11,555 nt of DNA from an uncultured Bacteroidota bacterium. Lineage in GTDB: Bacteria; Bacteroidota; Bacteroidia; Chitinophagales; Saprospiraceae. The stretch covers positions 1 through 11,555 of the forward strand of contig CALEIL010000460.1 in assembly GCA_937876435.1 (NCBI GenBank), given 5' to 3'. Within the stretch, counting starts at the first letter, position 1; every line of letters starts with the position of its first letter. The position numbers were made by a program, and so were the translations under genes. The notes beneath the pieces are model-generated. The model did not search any database and was not told where the DNA came from. It saw nothing but the letters and a program-made list of their open reading frames with translations. Of the stretch, positions 1 to 7,058 are shown in pieces.

Positions 1-1
1 G

Positions 2-598
2 GATACGTTCAATATATTGCTCCAGGTTCTGGATGATGGCCGGTTAACCGACAACAAAGGACGGGAAGCCAATTTCCGGAATACGATTATTATCATGACA
101 TCCAACCTGGGATCGGAATTGATCCTTGAAAATTTTGAAGACCTCAGGGCGATCGGTGATGAACACCGTAGTGAGGTACTCGAAACCACTAAACTCGAGG
201 TTTTTGAAATGCTGAAGGATAATATGAGACCGGAGTTTCTCAACAGGATCGATGAGCGGATAATGTTCCTGCCTCTGACTCTGGAAGAAATCAAGAAAAT
301 AGCTGGTTTGCAAATCCAGAAAGTAAGAAAGAACCTGAACAAACAGGGATTGTTCCTGGAAATCACCGAAGAAGCGATGAATCTGATCGCTGATATGGGC
401 TACGATCCACAGTTTGGAGCGCGACCGTTGAAGCGGGTGATCCAGAAGGAACTGGTCAACGGTCTTTCGCTACTGATTCTCGATGGAGAATTTGATGCCG
501 GGGATAAGATCTACGTGGATGCCGATGCAGGAGGATTGAAATTTAGCCTGGATAACCAAAATTTCAGTTATTCCGCTCATTCCATGATCGGAGAATAA
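2..598 (+). CDS. clpB: ATP-dependent chaperone ClpB, C-terminal part (5' end outside window)
   Basis: The reading frame is open from the first bases, so the gene enters from the left and only about the last 198 residues are seen. They cover the end of the second AAA+ module (NBD2) and the small C-terminal domain. Visible landmarks are the LLQVLDDGRLTD segment that follows Walker B, sensor-1 (IIIMTSN, about residues 29-35 of the visible part), the arginine-finger region RPEFLNRIDE, and sensor-2 GARPLKR in the GYDPQFGARPLKR block. The family forms hexameric rings that thread aggregated proteins with DnaK help in the cytoplasm. The ending GDKIYVDADAGGLKFS resembles ClpB rather than ClpC or ClpA, but the middle domain that would settle this is off-window. 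The next gene has its own promoter, so this looks like the end of its transcription unit. No clear intrinsic terminator follows. Confidence 0.9.
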   Translation, partial: DTFNILLQVLDDGRLTDNKGREANFRNTIIIMTSNLGSELILENFEDLRAIGDEHRSEVLETTKLEVFEMLKDNMRPEFLNRIDERIMFLPLTLEEIKKIAGLQIQKVRKNLNKQGLFLEITEEAMNLIADMGYDPQFGARPLKRVIQKELVNGLSLLILDGEFDAGDKIYVDADAGGLKFSLDNQNFSYSAHSMIGE

Positions 599-644
599 AT
601 TTATATTTTTAAGGAATTAAAACGGGGATAAGGGGGTTGTACTA

Positions 645-675
645 TTTGATTCCAGTGGAAGAATGAGTATGTTTG
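645..675 (+). promoter_or_regulatory. Bacteroidota-type promoter for the DUF4412-like gene
   Basis: TTTG at 645-648, exactly 19 bp of spacer, then TATGTTTG at 668-675. This matches the Bacteroidota primary-sigma consensus (TTTG, about 19 bp, TAnnTTTG) at every defined position. The predicted start of transcription is near 682, giving a leader of roughly 97 nt before the ATG at 779. The match is read directly; activity is inferred. Confidence 0.6.
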
Positions 676-778
676 TCCTTTTGGAACGGTCGGGCAATGG
701 AAGATTACGTCAAGTACAAAGTTAACCGGAAACCGGCCACAGCTTTTTTGCATTTTTGAATCAAGTAATACTGTACCT

Positions 779-1684
779 ATGAAATCTACGCTGAAACTCG
801 TTTTGCTGCTTTTTATTATTTTTCAGATTCCTACGGAAGGTCAGGGTCAGATTTTGAGACGGACTCTCAATAAACTGGGAGAAAGAGTGGTCGAGAAAAA
901 GGTAGAAAAAGAGATCGATAAGAAAATCGATCAGGTAGCGGATTCTATCGTCAAAGCGATGGATGGGGAGGAGCCGATGACCGAGGAGGAAAAGATGAAA
1001 GCAGCCGAGAACCGGAAAAAAGCGGGGAGCCTGTTGAGCGGAATGATCGGTGGAATCAATCAGGTGGATTTACCGGAACGGTATGACTTTGATTTTTCGA
1101 TCGTCATGGAAATGGAAGATGAAAAAGGGAAAATCACCCATATGACGTCATTTTACGGTCTCGATTCACCCATCATGGGATACGAAATGAATATAGAGGA
1201 GATGAAAAAAGGGGAGAAACAGTTTATAGTCATGGATTTTGAGCAGGAATACATGGCCACTTTCTCCGAGACCGACGGACAAAAGGTGGCTATGTCTATG
1301 CCATTGCCTATGGATATGATTTCTTCCATGGCTGCCGATGAGATCGAAAAACAGCAGGAAGACGAGGAATATTCGATCAAAAAAACCGGAAATACCAGAA
1401 CGATAAATGGCTATCACTGCACGGAGTATGTGACGACTACGGAGGATTACATCCAGCACATCTGGTTGACCGACGAGGTCGATGTCAAGCCCAACTACAC
1501 GCAGTTGTTTTCGAGCATGATGAAGAATAAGAAGGCGATTGAAAATCCATTTGACGCCGAGGGATATCCCATCCTCATCGAGATGATCGAAAAGAAAAAG
1601 AATAAGAAATCGTACATCCGGACGAAGGAAATCAAGGAAGGGAAATTTCCGTTCCAGGCTTCAGAGTATTCATATGCATACTAA
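779..1684 (+). CDS. Exported DUF4412-like protein of unknown function
   Basis: A 301-residue protein with a classic N-terminal signal peptide (MKSTLKLVLLLFIIFQIP, likely cut near residue 23), so it acts in the periplasm or outside. Residues 30-62 form a strongly charged, Lys/Glu-rich amphipathic helix, followed by an acidic stretch (about 63-80). The core (about 105-235) resembles the DUF4412 family of Bacteroidota, including the segment with GYHCTEYVTTTED followed by a Trp-Leu-Thr-Asp motif (about 211-232). A Met-rich patch (about 171-184) lies in the middle. There is no membrane anchor, lipobox or catalytic motif that I recognise. The ATG at 779 is chosen because it starts exactly at the signal peptide; no Shine-Dalgarno is visible, as is usual in this phylum. 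The family assignment is from memory of sequence patterns and the function is unknown. Confidence 0.85.
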   Translation: MKSTLKLVLLLFIIFQIPTEGQGQILRRTLNKLGERVVEKKVEKEIDKKIDQVADSIVKAMDGEEPMTEEEKMKAAENRKKAGSLLSGMIGGINQVDLPERYDFDFSIVMEMEDEKGKITHMTSFYGLDSPIMGYEMNIEEMKKGEKQFIVMDFEQEYMATFSETDGQKVAMSMPLPMDMISSMAADEIEKQQEDEEYSIKKTGNTRTINGYHCTEYVTTTEDYIQHIWLTDEVDVKPNYTQLFSSMMKNKKAIENPFDAEGYPILIEMIEKKKNKKSYIRTKEIKEGKFPFQASEYSYAY

Positions 1685-2970
1685 TCGGTCCCCGTTTGAC
1701 CCGGAAGGTCTCCTAAAGCGTCCTCCTCGATGATAAATCGAACCAGCTCTGATTTCTGATTTTCCGATTTCATCTGAGCTGATATACGCAGGGCGTTGTC
1801 TTTGTAAGCTGGATTGCGGTAGAGATCCAGGATTATTGGGCTCAGCTTTTTTTCTGATATTTTTGATAGTTTTATTCCTTTAGGTCCCAATCCATTTCTG
1901 GATACGATACTATTCCACATAAATTGATCAAACAGGTGTGGGATAACAAGAGTAGCACATCCGTGCTTCAATCCCGTATGGAGGGTGCCTGATCCACCGT
2001 GATGAATGATGCCGTATACTTTGGGCAATATCCAATCATAGGGGATTTCCGATTCGTAATGGATGAGGTCAGTATTGGTGTCATGGATCCTGACGAGTCC
2101 TCCTGCTGCTGTGTTGATAATGGCCGGGATGTTAAATTTTTTCAGGGTGTTGATGATAATTCTGGTGTATCGCAGAGGATTTCTGTTGACCATACTGCCA
2201 AAAGTAATCAACAAAGGTTTTTTATTCTTTTCGATGAATCGTACCAGATCCTCAGGAGGTTTCCAGGAGGTAGATTTATCTCTGCCATAATACCCCAATA
2301 TCTTTGCCCAGGGGAATGGAACAGGGGGGGAGAGGCTGGGAGAAATGGTATATATGGTTTTGAGGGAAAGAAGTTTCCGGCTGATGTACCTGGTCGAATG
2401 AGGAATAGGAGCTCTGAGTATTTTGGCCGATCTGTTGATTTCCATGGCCAGGATATAATTATTGATCGAATACGAAAATTTATTGAGGGTGGGACCCCAA
2501 TCAGAGTTGAAAATGATGTGTGAATACTGCTCTGAAGGATACAAAATGTTCGGAACAGGTAGCAGTAAGATCGATTTATACTTGTGTTGAAATTCCCATA
2601 TATACGGACAATAGGCCAGTCCGCTGAAGAGAATCCGGTCCGGTTGTATCCTGTCGGCATATTCACACTGAAGGCGGAGAAGGTTTTCGTGGTTCTTTCT
2701 GTGTTTCTGGACGTGTCTCACCAGCGAGAAACCCCGGCTAATCCAGGAACCTCCTCCTTCGAGCACGCGTCTTCCATCCGGATCATGAACGATTTCCATA
2801 AACTCCGGACCCAGACTGAGAAATCCGAGATTGGAATCCAGGACGTGTTGGCCATACTGTTCCGGCACAGCACAATAGACATCGTGGCCTTCATCCTGCA
2901 ATATTTTCCCTACAGCGAGAAACGGTTCCACATCTCCCCTGGTTCCGATCGATATGATCAATATTTTCAT
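1681..2970 (-). CDS. Glycosyltransferase of the GT1/GT28 type (MGT/sterol glucosyltransferase-like)
   Basis: A 429-residue two-domain GT-B enzyme. The N-terminus (IISIGTRGDVEPFLAVGKIL, residues 5-24) is the typical start of GT28/UGT-like N-domains, with the glycine-rich turn after the first strand. The C-domain carries LLITFGSM (253-260) and the donor-binding block HHGGSGT (323-329), followed by PHLFDQ (344-349), whose Asp-Gln pair usually contacts the sugar of a UDP- or dTDP-hexose. Related enzymes glycosylate sterols, macrolides, carotenoids or other lipophilic small molecules; the acceptor here cannot be read from the sequence. There is no signal peptide, so it is cytoplasmic or membrane-peripheral. 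The gene is convergent to its left neighbour, with stop codons overlapping at 1681-1684. Its ATG overlaps the stop of an upstream mini-ORF (ATGA), which suggests translational coupling. Confidence 0.9.
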   Translation of the reverse strand: MKILIISIGTRGDVEPFLAVGKILQDEGHDVYCAVPEQYGQHVLDSNLGFLSLGPEFMEIVHDPDGRRVLEGGGSWISRGFSLVRHVQKHRKNHENLLRLQCEYADRIQPDRILFSGLAYCPYIWEFQHKYKSILLLPVPNILYPSEQYSHIIFNSDWGPTLNKFSYSINNYILAMEINRSAKILRAPIPHSTRYISRKLLSLKTIYTISPSLSPPVPFPWAKILGYYGRDKSTSWKPPEDLVRFIEKNKKPLLITFGSMVNRNPLRYTRIIINTLKKFNIPAIINTAAGGLVRIHDTNTDLIHYESEIPYDWILPKVYGIIHHGGSGTLHTGLKHGCATLVIPHLFDQFMWNSIVSRNGLGPKGIKLSKISEKKLSPIILDLYRNPAYKDNALRISAQMKSENQKSELVRFIIEEDALGDLPGQTGTD

Positions 2971-3047
2971 TCCTGAAAATTTAATTTTAATTGGGGAGCT
3001 GCCGTACTACCCCATCGATTGATTTCCAATCCATTGACGATGTCCAT
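2967..3047 (-). CDS. Possible 26-residue mini-ORF, or the end of a truncated gene, coupled to the glycosyltransferase
   Basis: Read on the minus strand, this frame encodes MDIVNGLEINRWGSTAAPQL and six more residues (KLNFQE), then stops with TGA at 2969-2967, overlapping the glycosyltransferase ATG in an ATGA arrangement. The same frame stays open upstream to position 3110 (47 codons back to a TAA at 3111-3113). It has protein-like content there (about 20 residues rich in Pro, Glu, Ser and Tyr) but no ATG, GTG or TTG. Either translation starts at the internal ATG (3047), or at a rare start codon, or this is the tail of a gene whose 5' part was lost. I do not recognise the sequence. The ATGA junction and the absence of a separate initiation region favour coupled translation; the short length keeps confidence low. 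Confidence 0.3.
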   Translation of the reverse strand: MDIVNGLEINRWGSTAAPQLKLNFQE

Positions 3048-3103
3048 ATAAGACTCAGGAAGGACTTCCGATGGTCCTGGAATGCGATATTCCTGGAAAA
3101 TAA

Positions 3104-3133
3104 ATTGAAGTTAAAAAATTTTTACTAATTTTA
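3104..3133 (+). promoter_or_regulatory. Candidate promoter for the ECF sigma gene
   Basis: ATTG at 3104-3107, an 18-bp spacer, then TAATTTTA at 3126-3133, against the Bacteroidota consensus TTTG, about 19 bp, TAnnTTTG. Three of four bases match in the upstream box and all but the last base of the downstream box. It lies in an A/T-rich stretch, so a chance match is possible. It would place the transcript start about 20 nt before the GTG. Confidence 0.3.
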
Positions 3134-3159
3134 GACTGATTTGTTAATTCCTATAAGAT

Positions 3160-3735
3160 GTGAATAATCAGTGCGAAAAATATGATGATGAAGCCCTGTT
3201 GAAACTCATTGCTTCTGGTGACCGGAATGCATTTACCACGCTATTTCACCGGCACTGGGAAGATCTCTACCGAACTGCTTTTTCGGTAACCCGGGACAGA
3301 GACATGTGCATGGATGTTATACAGGAGGTCTTCGTTTGGTTTTGGGAAAATAGGGAAAAATGGACTATTTCCAATACAAGATCGTACCTCCGTGCTGCCG
3401 TAAAGTATAAAGTGGCCAATGAAATCCGGAAAGGGAAGTTGAGATCGTTGGCTTTTGAAGGCTGGAAAGAAAGAAAATACGATCTTCAAATCACGGTCAG
3501 CCGGGAATTGGAAATTAAGGAACTGAGAAAGGTGATCAGTGATTTTACGGTCCGTCTGCCGCCCCGATGCCAGGAGATATTCAGACTGAGCCGGTTCGAA
3601 CATCTATCCAACCGTGAAATCGCCGATCGACTCAATATCTCAGAAAAAACGGTGGAAAATCAAATCACCATTGCCCTCGGACGATTGAGAAGTCATCTGG
3701 GACATCTGGCGTTTTGGGTGATATTTTTTATGTGA
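3160..3735 (+). CDS. ECF RNA polymerase sigma factor, FecI-like (Bacteroidota expansion family)
   Basis: A 191-residue sigma-70 family factor of the extracytoplasmic-function class. Region 2 spans about 23-92, with FTTLFHRHWEDLYRTAFSVT and the core-binding and -10-melting stretch DVIQEVFVWFWENREKW (52-68). Region 4 spans about 130-180, with LPPRCQEIFRLSRFEHLSNR followed by a helix-turn-helix (EIADRLNISEKTVENQITIA) that reads the -35 box. The protein ends in a short hydrophobic tail (AFWVIFFM), common in these factors. The start is GTG at 3160: an in-frame TAA lies six bases upstream, and the overlapping ATG at 3158 is immediately followed by TGA in its own frame. Relatives usually pair with a FecR anti-sigma factor and a SusC/SusD or TonB-receptor operon. 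None is adjacent here, so its signal and targets are unknown. Confidence 0.92.
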   Translation: MNNQCEKYDDEALLKLIASGDRNAFTTLFHRHWEDLYRTAFSVTRDRDMCMDVIQEVFVWFWENREKWTISNTRSYLRAAVKYKVANEIRKGKLRSLAFEGWKERKYDLQITVSRELEIKELRKVISDFTVRLPPRCQEIFRLSRFEHLSNREIADRLNISEKTVENQITIALGRLRSHLGHLAFWVIFFM

Positions 3736-4185
3736 AATACCTCCCTATCTATTCTCTGACCGAGAAGCATTCCCCGGCTCGCTACCGCGACTCCTTAATA
3801 CTGTATGGGTCGGTTTCTATGGATACCTACGTCAAAAGAACTTCCATACATCCCGCCGACAGGCTACCATATCCCCATTCGCAATACGCAGATAATCTGC
3901 CATATACATCCCATTCTTTCAGACATCGTACCTCACGGCACGGAATCAACAATGAAACCAGATTTCTACCCAAGATGTGTACCTATCGGCACACGTATAC
4001 AATCTGAAAATGAAACGTATATCGCGCGAGATGAGAGTTCCAGGTATCCATATTGATGTTCTCAACGCAGCTTCCACCACCATTGGAATCGACCGGATGA
4101 CGTAAATGCTGCGTTGAGGGGTGACTTACGAATGAAAGGAATCCGCTGGGCCCGTTCCGGGTCTGGACCGATCCAATTCTCTGGT
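3736..4185. other. 450-bp intergenic region without a convincing gene
   Basis: This lies between the convergent sigma-factor and dehydrogenase genes. Short open frames exist on both strands, but their His/Tyr/Arg/Pro-rich translations look non-coding. Visible structure: a small hairpin (TTCTC, TGACC, GAGAA at 3752-3766) just after the sigma stop but without a T-tract; imperfect repeats of CCATAyMTCCC type at about 3844, 3867 and 3900; a lone CAACAATG box at 3947-3954; and the inverted repeat at 4061-4118 listed separately. No FecR-like remnant could be read. Confidence 0.5.
4061..4118. repeat. 11-bp perfect inverted repeat with nested hairpin
   Basis: CTCAACGCAGC at 4061-4071 and its exact complement GCTGCGTTGAG at 4108-4118, separated by 36 bp. 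Inside the spacer, TTCCA (4072-4076) and TGGAA (4084-4088) form a second small hairpin directly stacked on the left arm. It lies 68 bp beyond the dehydrogenase stop. There is no T-run on either side, so it is not a standard intrinsic terminator. It could be an RNA 3'-end structure, a protein-binding site or a scar of an insertion. Confidence 0.6.
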
Positions 4186-6282
4186 TCAGTCGACATCAAT
4201 GCGCTGCGCTTCCCTCCATTCTGTGGCATCCGATAATATGGAACTTTTGATATCCAAAATATCCTGATCAGTGAGACGGTCTCCAAAATTGGGCATCCCT
4301 TTTTCCAGAAAAATGCCATCTCCTACGATTTGAACGAAGGACTCAAATATTTGAGGTGAGGAAAAACTTAAATTTGGAATGGCCCCTCCACCATGGCATT
4401 TGCCACAGTACCTGTTGTACAATTTCTTTCCATGACTGATTTCTTCCTGGGTGGCATCAAAAGCGAGATTAATCATTTCTTTTCTCGGTTGAACCGGAAA
4501 TTGAGGAGGCGCTTCTTTTCCTCCAATCGCAAAAGTGTAAATTCCACCCGGGTTAATTTGTTCGGTGTATTTCATCCATATACCCATGCCGCCACCCCAA
4601 CCGGCCACCAGGGTAACATACTGGATATCATCCACCAGGTAGGTAATAGGAGGAGCCACTATGCCAGTCTGAAGTGGGAAGTCCCACAACATTTTTCCGG
4701 TTTCGGCATCATAAATTTTAAAATCACCTTCCCCGGTACCCTGGAATACCAACTCTTCCGTGGCTAATACTCCAGCGTTCCAAAATGATTTTTGCTTTAT
4801 GCTCCATACTTCTTTTTGTTGGATCGGATCCCACGCTATTAGCTTTCCATACCATTGCTCTGCCAGGGAATCTCTATGAACGATATGGTCTGGGTTATAC
4901 ATTGTTCCAGTATTCCATGACCTTCCATCATCGTAAAATTCCCAGGTGTTGACTTGCCCAAACAGATTGTAGCTTTCCTGTGCTGGAATATACACTAATC
5001 CGGTTTTGGGATTGTAAGCCATTGGATGCCAATTGTGGGCACCTATGGCATGAGGAGCGATCTGAGCATTTACATTTTTATATCTGCTAAATGGTGTTTC
5101 AATTGGCCGCCCCGTTTTATGATCTATTTCTTTCGCCCAATTCGTATAAACAAATGGTTGAGCAGATAAAAGTTCTCCACTTGTTCTGTCGATCACATAA
5201 AAGAATCCGTTTTTTGGAGCCTGCACCAGCACCTTTCTCATGATACCTTTCAATTCCAGATCCGCTAAAATGATATGTTGGGTGGCAGTATAATCCCAAC
5301 TATCCCCGGGGGTAGTCTGGTAATACCATACCAACTCCCCATTATCAGGATTGAGCGCAACGATGGAAGATATGTACAGGTTGTCTCCACCACCCGGGCT
5401 TCTGATTTCCCGGTTCCAGGGGGAGCCATTCCCGGTTCCAATGTAAAGCAAATTTAACTCAGGATCGAAAGCCATTGCATCCCAGGCAGTACCACCACCT
5501 CCGTATTTCCACCATTCTCCTGTCCATGTTTTCGCGGCGGTTTCCATAGCATTGGATTCAAATCCCTCCGCAGGGTTTCCTGGCACCGTATAAAAGCGCC
5601 ACACCAGATGCCCGGACATGGCATCGTAGGCTGTTACATAACCACGTACACCATATTCAGCGCCTCCATTACCGATGATGACTTTTCCATCCACTACTCT
5701 GGGCGCACCGGTTATGGTATATGCTTTTTCCTGGTCAACGGTCAATACCTCCCATATTTTTTCACCCGTGGCTGCATCAATAGCCATCAACCTTCCATCA
5801 AATGATCCCAGGAACAAGATACCCTTATATATAGCTACCCCCCTGTTTACAACGCCACAACATCCCTTTTCTCCATAACCACGGGGTATCTCCGGATCAA
5901 ACATCCAAATAATTTTCCCCTTTCGAACGTCTATAGCATAAACAATACTCCAGGAGCCTGTAATATACATGATGCCATCTACGACCAATGGGGTAGTCTC
6001 TATGCCATGAGTCGATCCTAAATTAATGCTCCATGCCAGTCCCAAGCTATCAATATTCGAGGAGCTAATTTGGTTTAGCGGACTAAACCTGTCCTCCTGG
6101 TAGTTTCTGCCATAAGACAACCAATCCTCCGGGGTATCGTCTGCTGACAACAAACGATTGTCGTCTACCGCCTTGGTTACACGGCTAATATGCTCAGATG
6201 TACCTGGTTCGACATCTATATTACAGCTACTGATGAGAAAAATCAGAGCATAAGAAAAGAAAGAAAATGATTTCAAGATCAT
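4186..6282 (-). CDS. PQQ-dependent quinohemoprotein alcohol dehydrogenase, lipoprotein with fused cytochrome c
   Basis: The protein should oxidise a primary alcohol or similar compound in the periplasm. PQQ would pass electrons to the fused heme and on to the respiratory chain. I start it at the ATG at 6282 (698 aa), because that puts a lipoprotein signal (MILKSFSFFSYALIFLISSC, lipid Cys20) at the N-terminus; an upstream ATG at 6330 would add 16 residues. Residues 45-590 form the eight-bladed propeller with repeated AxDxxTGxxxW motifs. Visible active-site features are the vicinal Cys-Cys that stacks on PQQ (GCCGVVNRG, Cys141-142), the metal-binding Glu of GGAEYGVRG (Glu209), Asn of GTGNGSPWN, and the catalytic Asp of GDSWDYTATQ (Asp330). 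The C-terminal domain has heme motif CGKCH (626-630) and an axial Met candidate in KGMPNF (Met663). The residue two after the catalytic Asp is Thr, which suggests the Ca-dependent rather than the lanthanide type. Substrate is unknown, and no PQQ biosynthesis genes lie nearby. Confidence 0.93.
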   Translation of the reverse strand: MILKSFSFFSYALIFLISSCNIDVEPGTSEHISRVTKAVDDNRLLSADDTPEDWLSYGRNYQEDRFSPLNQISSSNIDSLGLAWSINLGSTHGIETTPLVVDGIMYITGSWSIVYAIDVRKGKIIWMFDPEIPRGYGEKGCCGVVNRGVAIYKGILFLGSFDGRLMAIDAATGEKIWEVLTVDQEKAYTITGAPRVVDGKVIIGNGGAEYGVRGYVTAYDAMSGHLVWRFYTVPGNPAEGFESNAMETAAKTWTGEWWKYGGGGTAWDAMAFDPELNLLYIGTGNGSPWNREIRSPGGGDNLYISSIVALNPDNGELVWYYQTTPGDSWDYTATQHIILADLELKGIMRKVLVQAPKNGFFYVIDRTSGELLSAQPFVYTNWAKEIDHKTGRPIETPFSRYKNVNAQIAPHAIGAHNWHPMAYNPKTGLVYIPAQESYNLFGQVNTWEFYDDGRSWNTGTMYNPDHIVHRDSLAEQWYGKLIAWDPIQQKEVWSIKQKSFWNAGVLATEELVFQGTGEGDFKIYDAETGKMLWDFPLQTGIVAPPITYLVDDIQYVTLVAGWGGGMGIWMKYTEQINPGGIYTFAIGGKEAPPQFPVQPRKEMINLAFDATQEEISHGKKLYNRYCGKCHGGGAIPNLSFSSPQIFESFVQIVGDGIFLEKGMPNFGDRLTDQDILDIKSSILSDATEWREAQRIDVD

Positions 6283-6380
6283 GGGATATTGATTTCTTGA
6301 TTCAAGTACCTGAAATCGCATTGAATTCATGCGCTTTCTAGTTCCAATGCATGCCGGTTGTTGATGGATCGAAAAAAGGA

Positions 6381-6875
6381 CTACTCTTTACTTTGCATTT
6401 CAGCCACTAATTTCAACACATGCTCATTCAACGCTGTTAATCCTTTTTCCGGACTAAATTCAATCGTTCGCGCATCTTCATCGACTATGACGGTATGGCC
6501 GGGAGGCATATAAAAGACCTCTCCTGCACCGACTACCAGGGTATTATTGTCTTTGTCGATGATCCTGATCTTCCCTTTTTCCAAATATCCCCAGTGCGGT
6601 ACCTGACAGAGATCATCTTTCAGTCCTTTGAGAAATGGGGTGTAATCTGTACCGGCGGGAGGTTCATTAATCGTTACGGCGAGTCCGCCCCATCCGCCAA
6701 CCATATTGATGACGTGGCCTTTAGGGAAATCTTCTTTGGAAATGTGTGTTGGACCGGTAAATTGTTCGGTGTGTAGCACCACTTTCTGTGGTCCGACTTG
6801 TTGTGATGAACCAGGCACGCTGAAGGAAAGCGCAACCAGGACGGTCAGTAAAATAATTTTTGCATAAGTTTTCAT
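6381..6875 (-). CDS. Exported small cupin-domain protein
   Basis: A 164-residue protein with a clear signal peptide (MKTYAKIILLTVLVALSFSV, likely cut near residue 24), so it should be periplasmic. The single cupin fold is seen as CQVPHWGYLEKG (90-101) and then GEVFYMPPGHTVIV (118-131), with likely metal ligands His94, Glu99 and His127. A glycine/tryptophan-rich strand (INMVGGWGGLAV, 56-67) precedes it. The block resembles a family of small cupins with the PHWGY...YMPPGH signature that are of unknown function. It sits 98 bp upstream of the dehydrogenase on the same strand, so the two probably share a transcript. A binding, isomerising or protective role for the dehydrogenase substrate or product is an inference only. 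Confidence 0.85.
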   Translation of the reverse strand: MKTYAKIILLTVLVALSFSVPGSSQQVGPQKVVLHTEQFTGPTHISKEDFPKGHVINMVGGWGGLAVTINEPPAGTDYTPFLKGLKDDLCQVPHWGYLEKGKIRIIDKDNNTLVVGAGEVFYMPPGHTVIVDEDARTIEFSPEKGLTALNEHVLKLVAEMQSKE

Positions 6876-6949
6876 TGCTGGTAGTTTAATGGTTAATTTA
6901 TTATTGTTAGAATATTTTCAGTTGAGCATAGGTAAGTGAGTGTATAAGG

Positions 6950-6981
6950 ATGAAATAGTGTGATAAAAATCATGACCAAAA
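6950..6981 (-). promoter_or_regulatory. Candidate promoter of the cupin-dehydrogenase operon
   Basis: On the minus strand, TTTTG (6981-6977) is followed after exactly 19 bp by TATTTCAT (6957-6950), a partial match to TAnnTTTG. The upstream box and spacing fit the Bacteroidota consensus well and the downstream box is weak, as expected for a promoter needing an activator. It gives a leader of about 65-70 nt before the cupin ATG. The CATTGTTG cluster ends 15 bp upstream of it. Confidence 0.4.
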
Positions 6982-6996
6982 CTAGGCAGTCCACCA

Positions 6997-7044
6997 CAAC
7001 AATGCTTTAGTCATTGTTGCAATCTCTTGCTACATTGTTGTAAT
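6997..7044. promoter_or_regulatory. CATTGTTG repeat cluster, probable operator of the neighbouring hybrid regulator
   Basis: Three copies of one 8-mer lie within 44 bp. CAACAATG (6997-7004) and CATTGTTG (7012-7019) are an inverted pair with a 7-bp spacer. A second direct copy, CATTGTTG, lies at 7033-7040. The two direct copies extend to CATTGTTGYAAT (7012-7023 and 7033-7044; 11 of 12 bases alike) and are exactly 21 bp apart, two helical turns on one DNA face. Paired direct sites about two turns apart are the expected target of a dimeric AraC-type regulator. The cluster begins 14 bp beyond the regulator stop codon and lies just upstream of the cupin promoter. The repeats are seen; binding is inferred. 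Confidence 0.6.
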
Positions 7045-7058
7045 TTGGGGAAAATCAG

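Noticed and set aside
735..757. CCGGAAACCGG followed by a T-run, considered as a terminator for the ClpB gene.
   Set aside because: The stem is only 4 bp and the T-run is offset; it also lies downstream of the strong promoter of the next gene, where a terminator would block it.
1999..2523. Long plus-strand open frame inside the glycosyltransferase.
   Set aside because: It lies wholly within a well-supported gene on the other strand and encodes no recognisable domain.
3947..3954. A fourth CAACAATG box far from the regulator.
   Set aside because: A single 8-mer without a 21-bp partner and not upstream of a gene start; one such chance hit in a window this size is unremarkable.
3714..4056. Two overlapping plus-strand open frames after the sigma factor, considered as an anti-sigma factor.
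   Set aside because: The translations are rich in His, Tyr, Arg and Pro, with no transmembrane segment or FecR-like domain, and one overlaps the sigma gene end. They look like chance open frames.
7039..7058. Terminator between the hybrid regulator and the cupin.
   Set aside because: No G/C-rich stem followed by a T-run in the minus-strand direction; read-through into the cupin operon remains possible.
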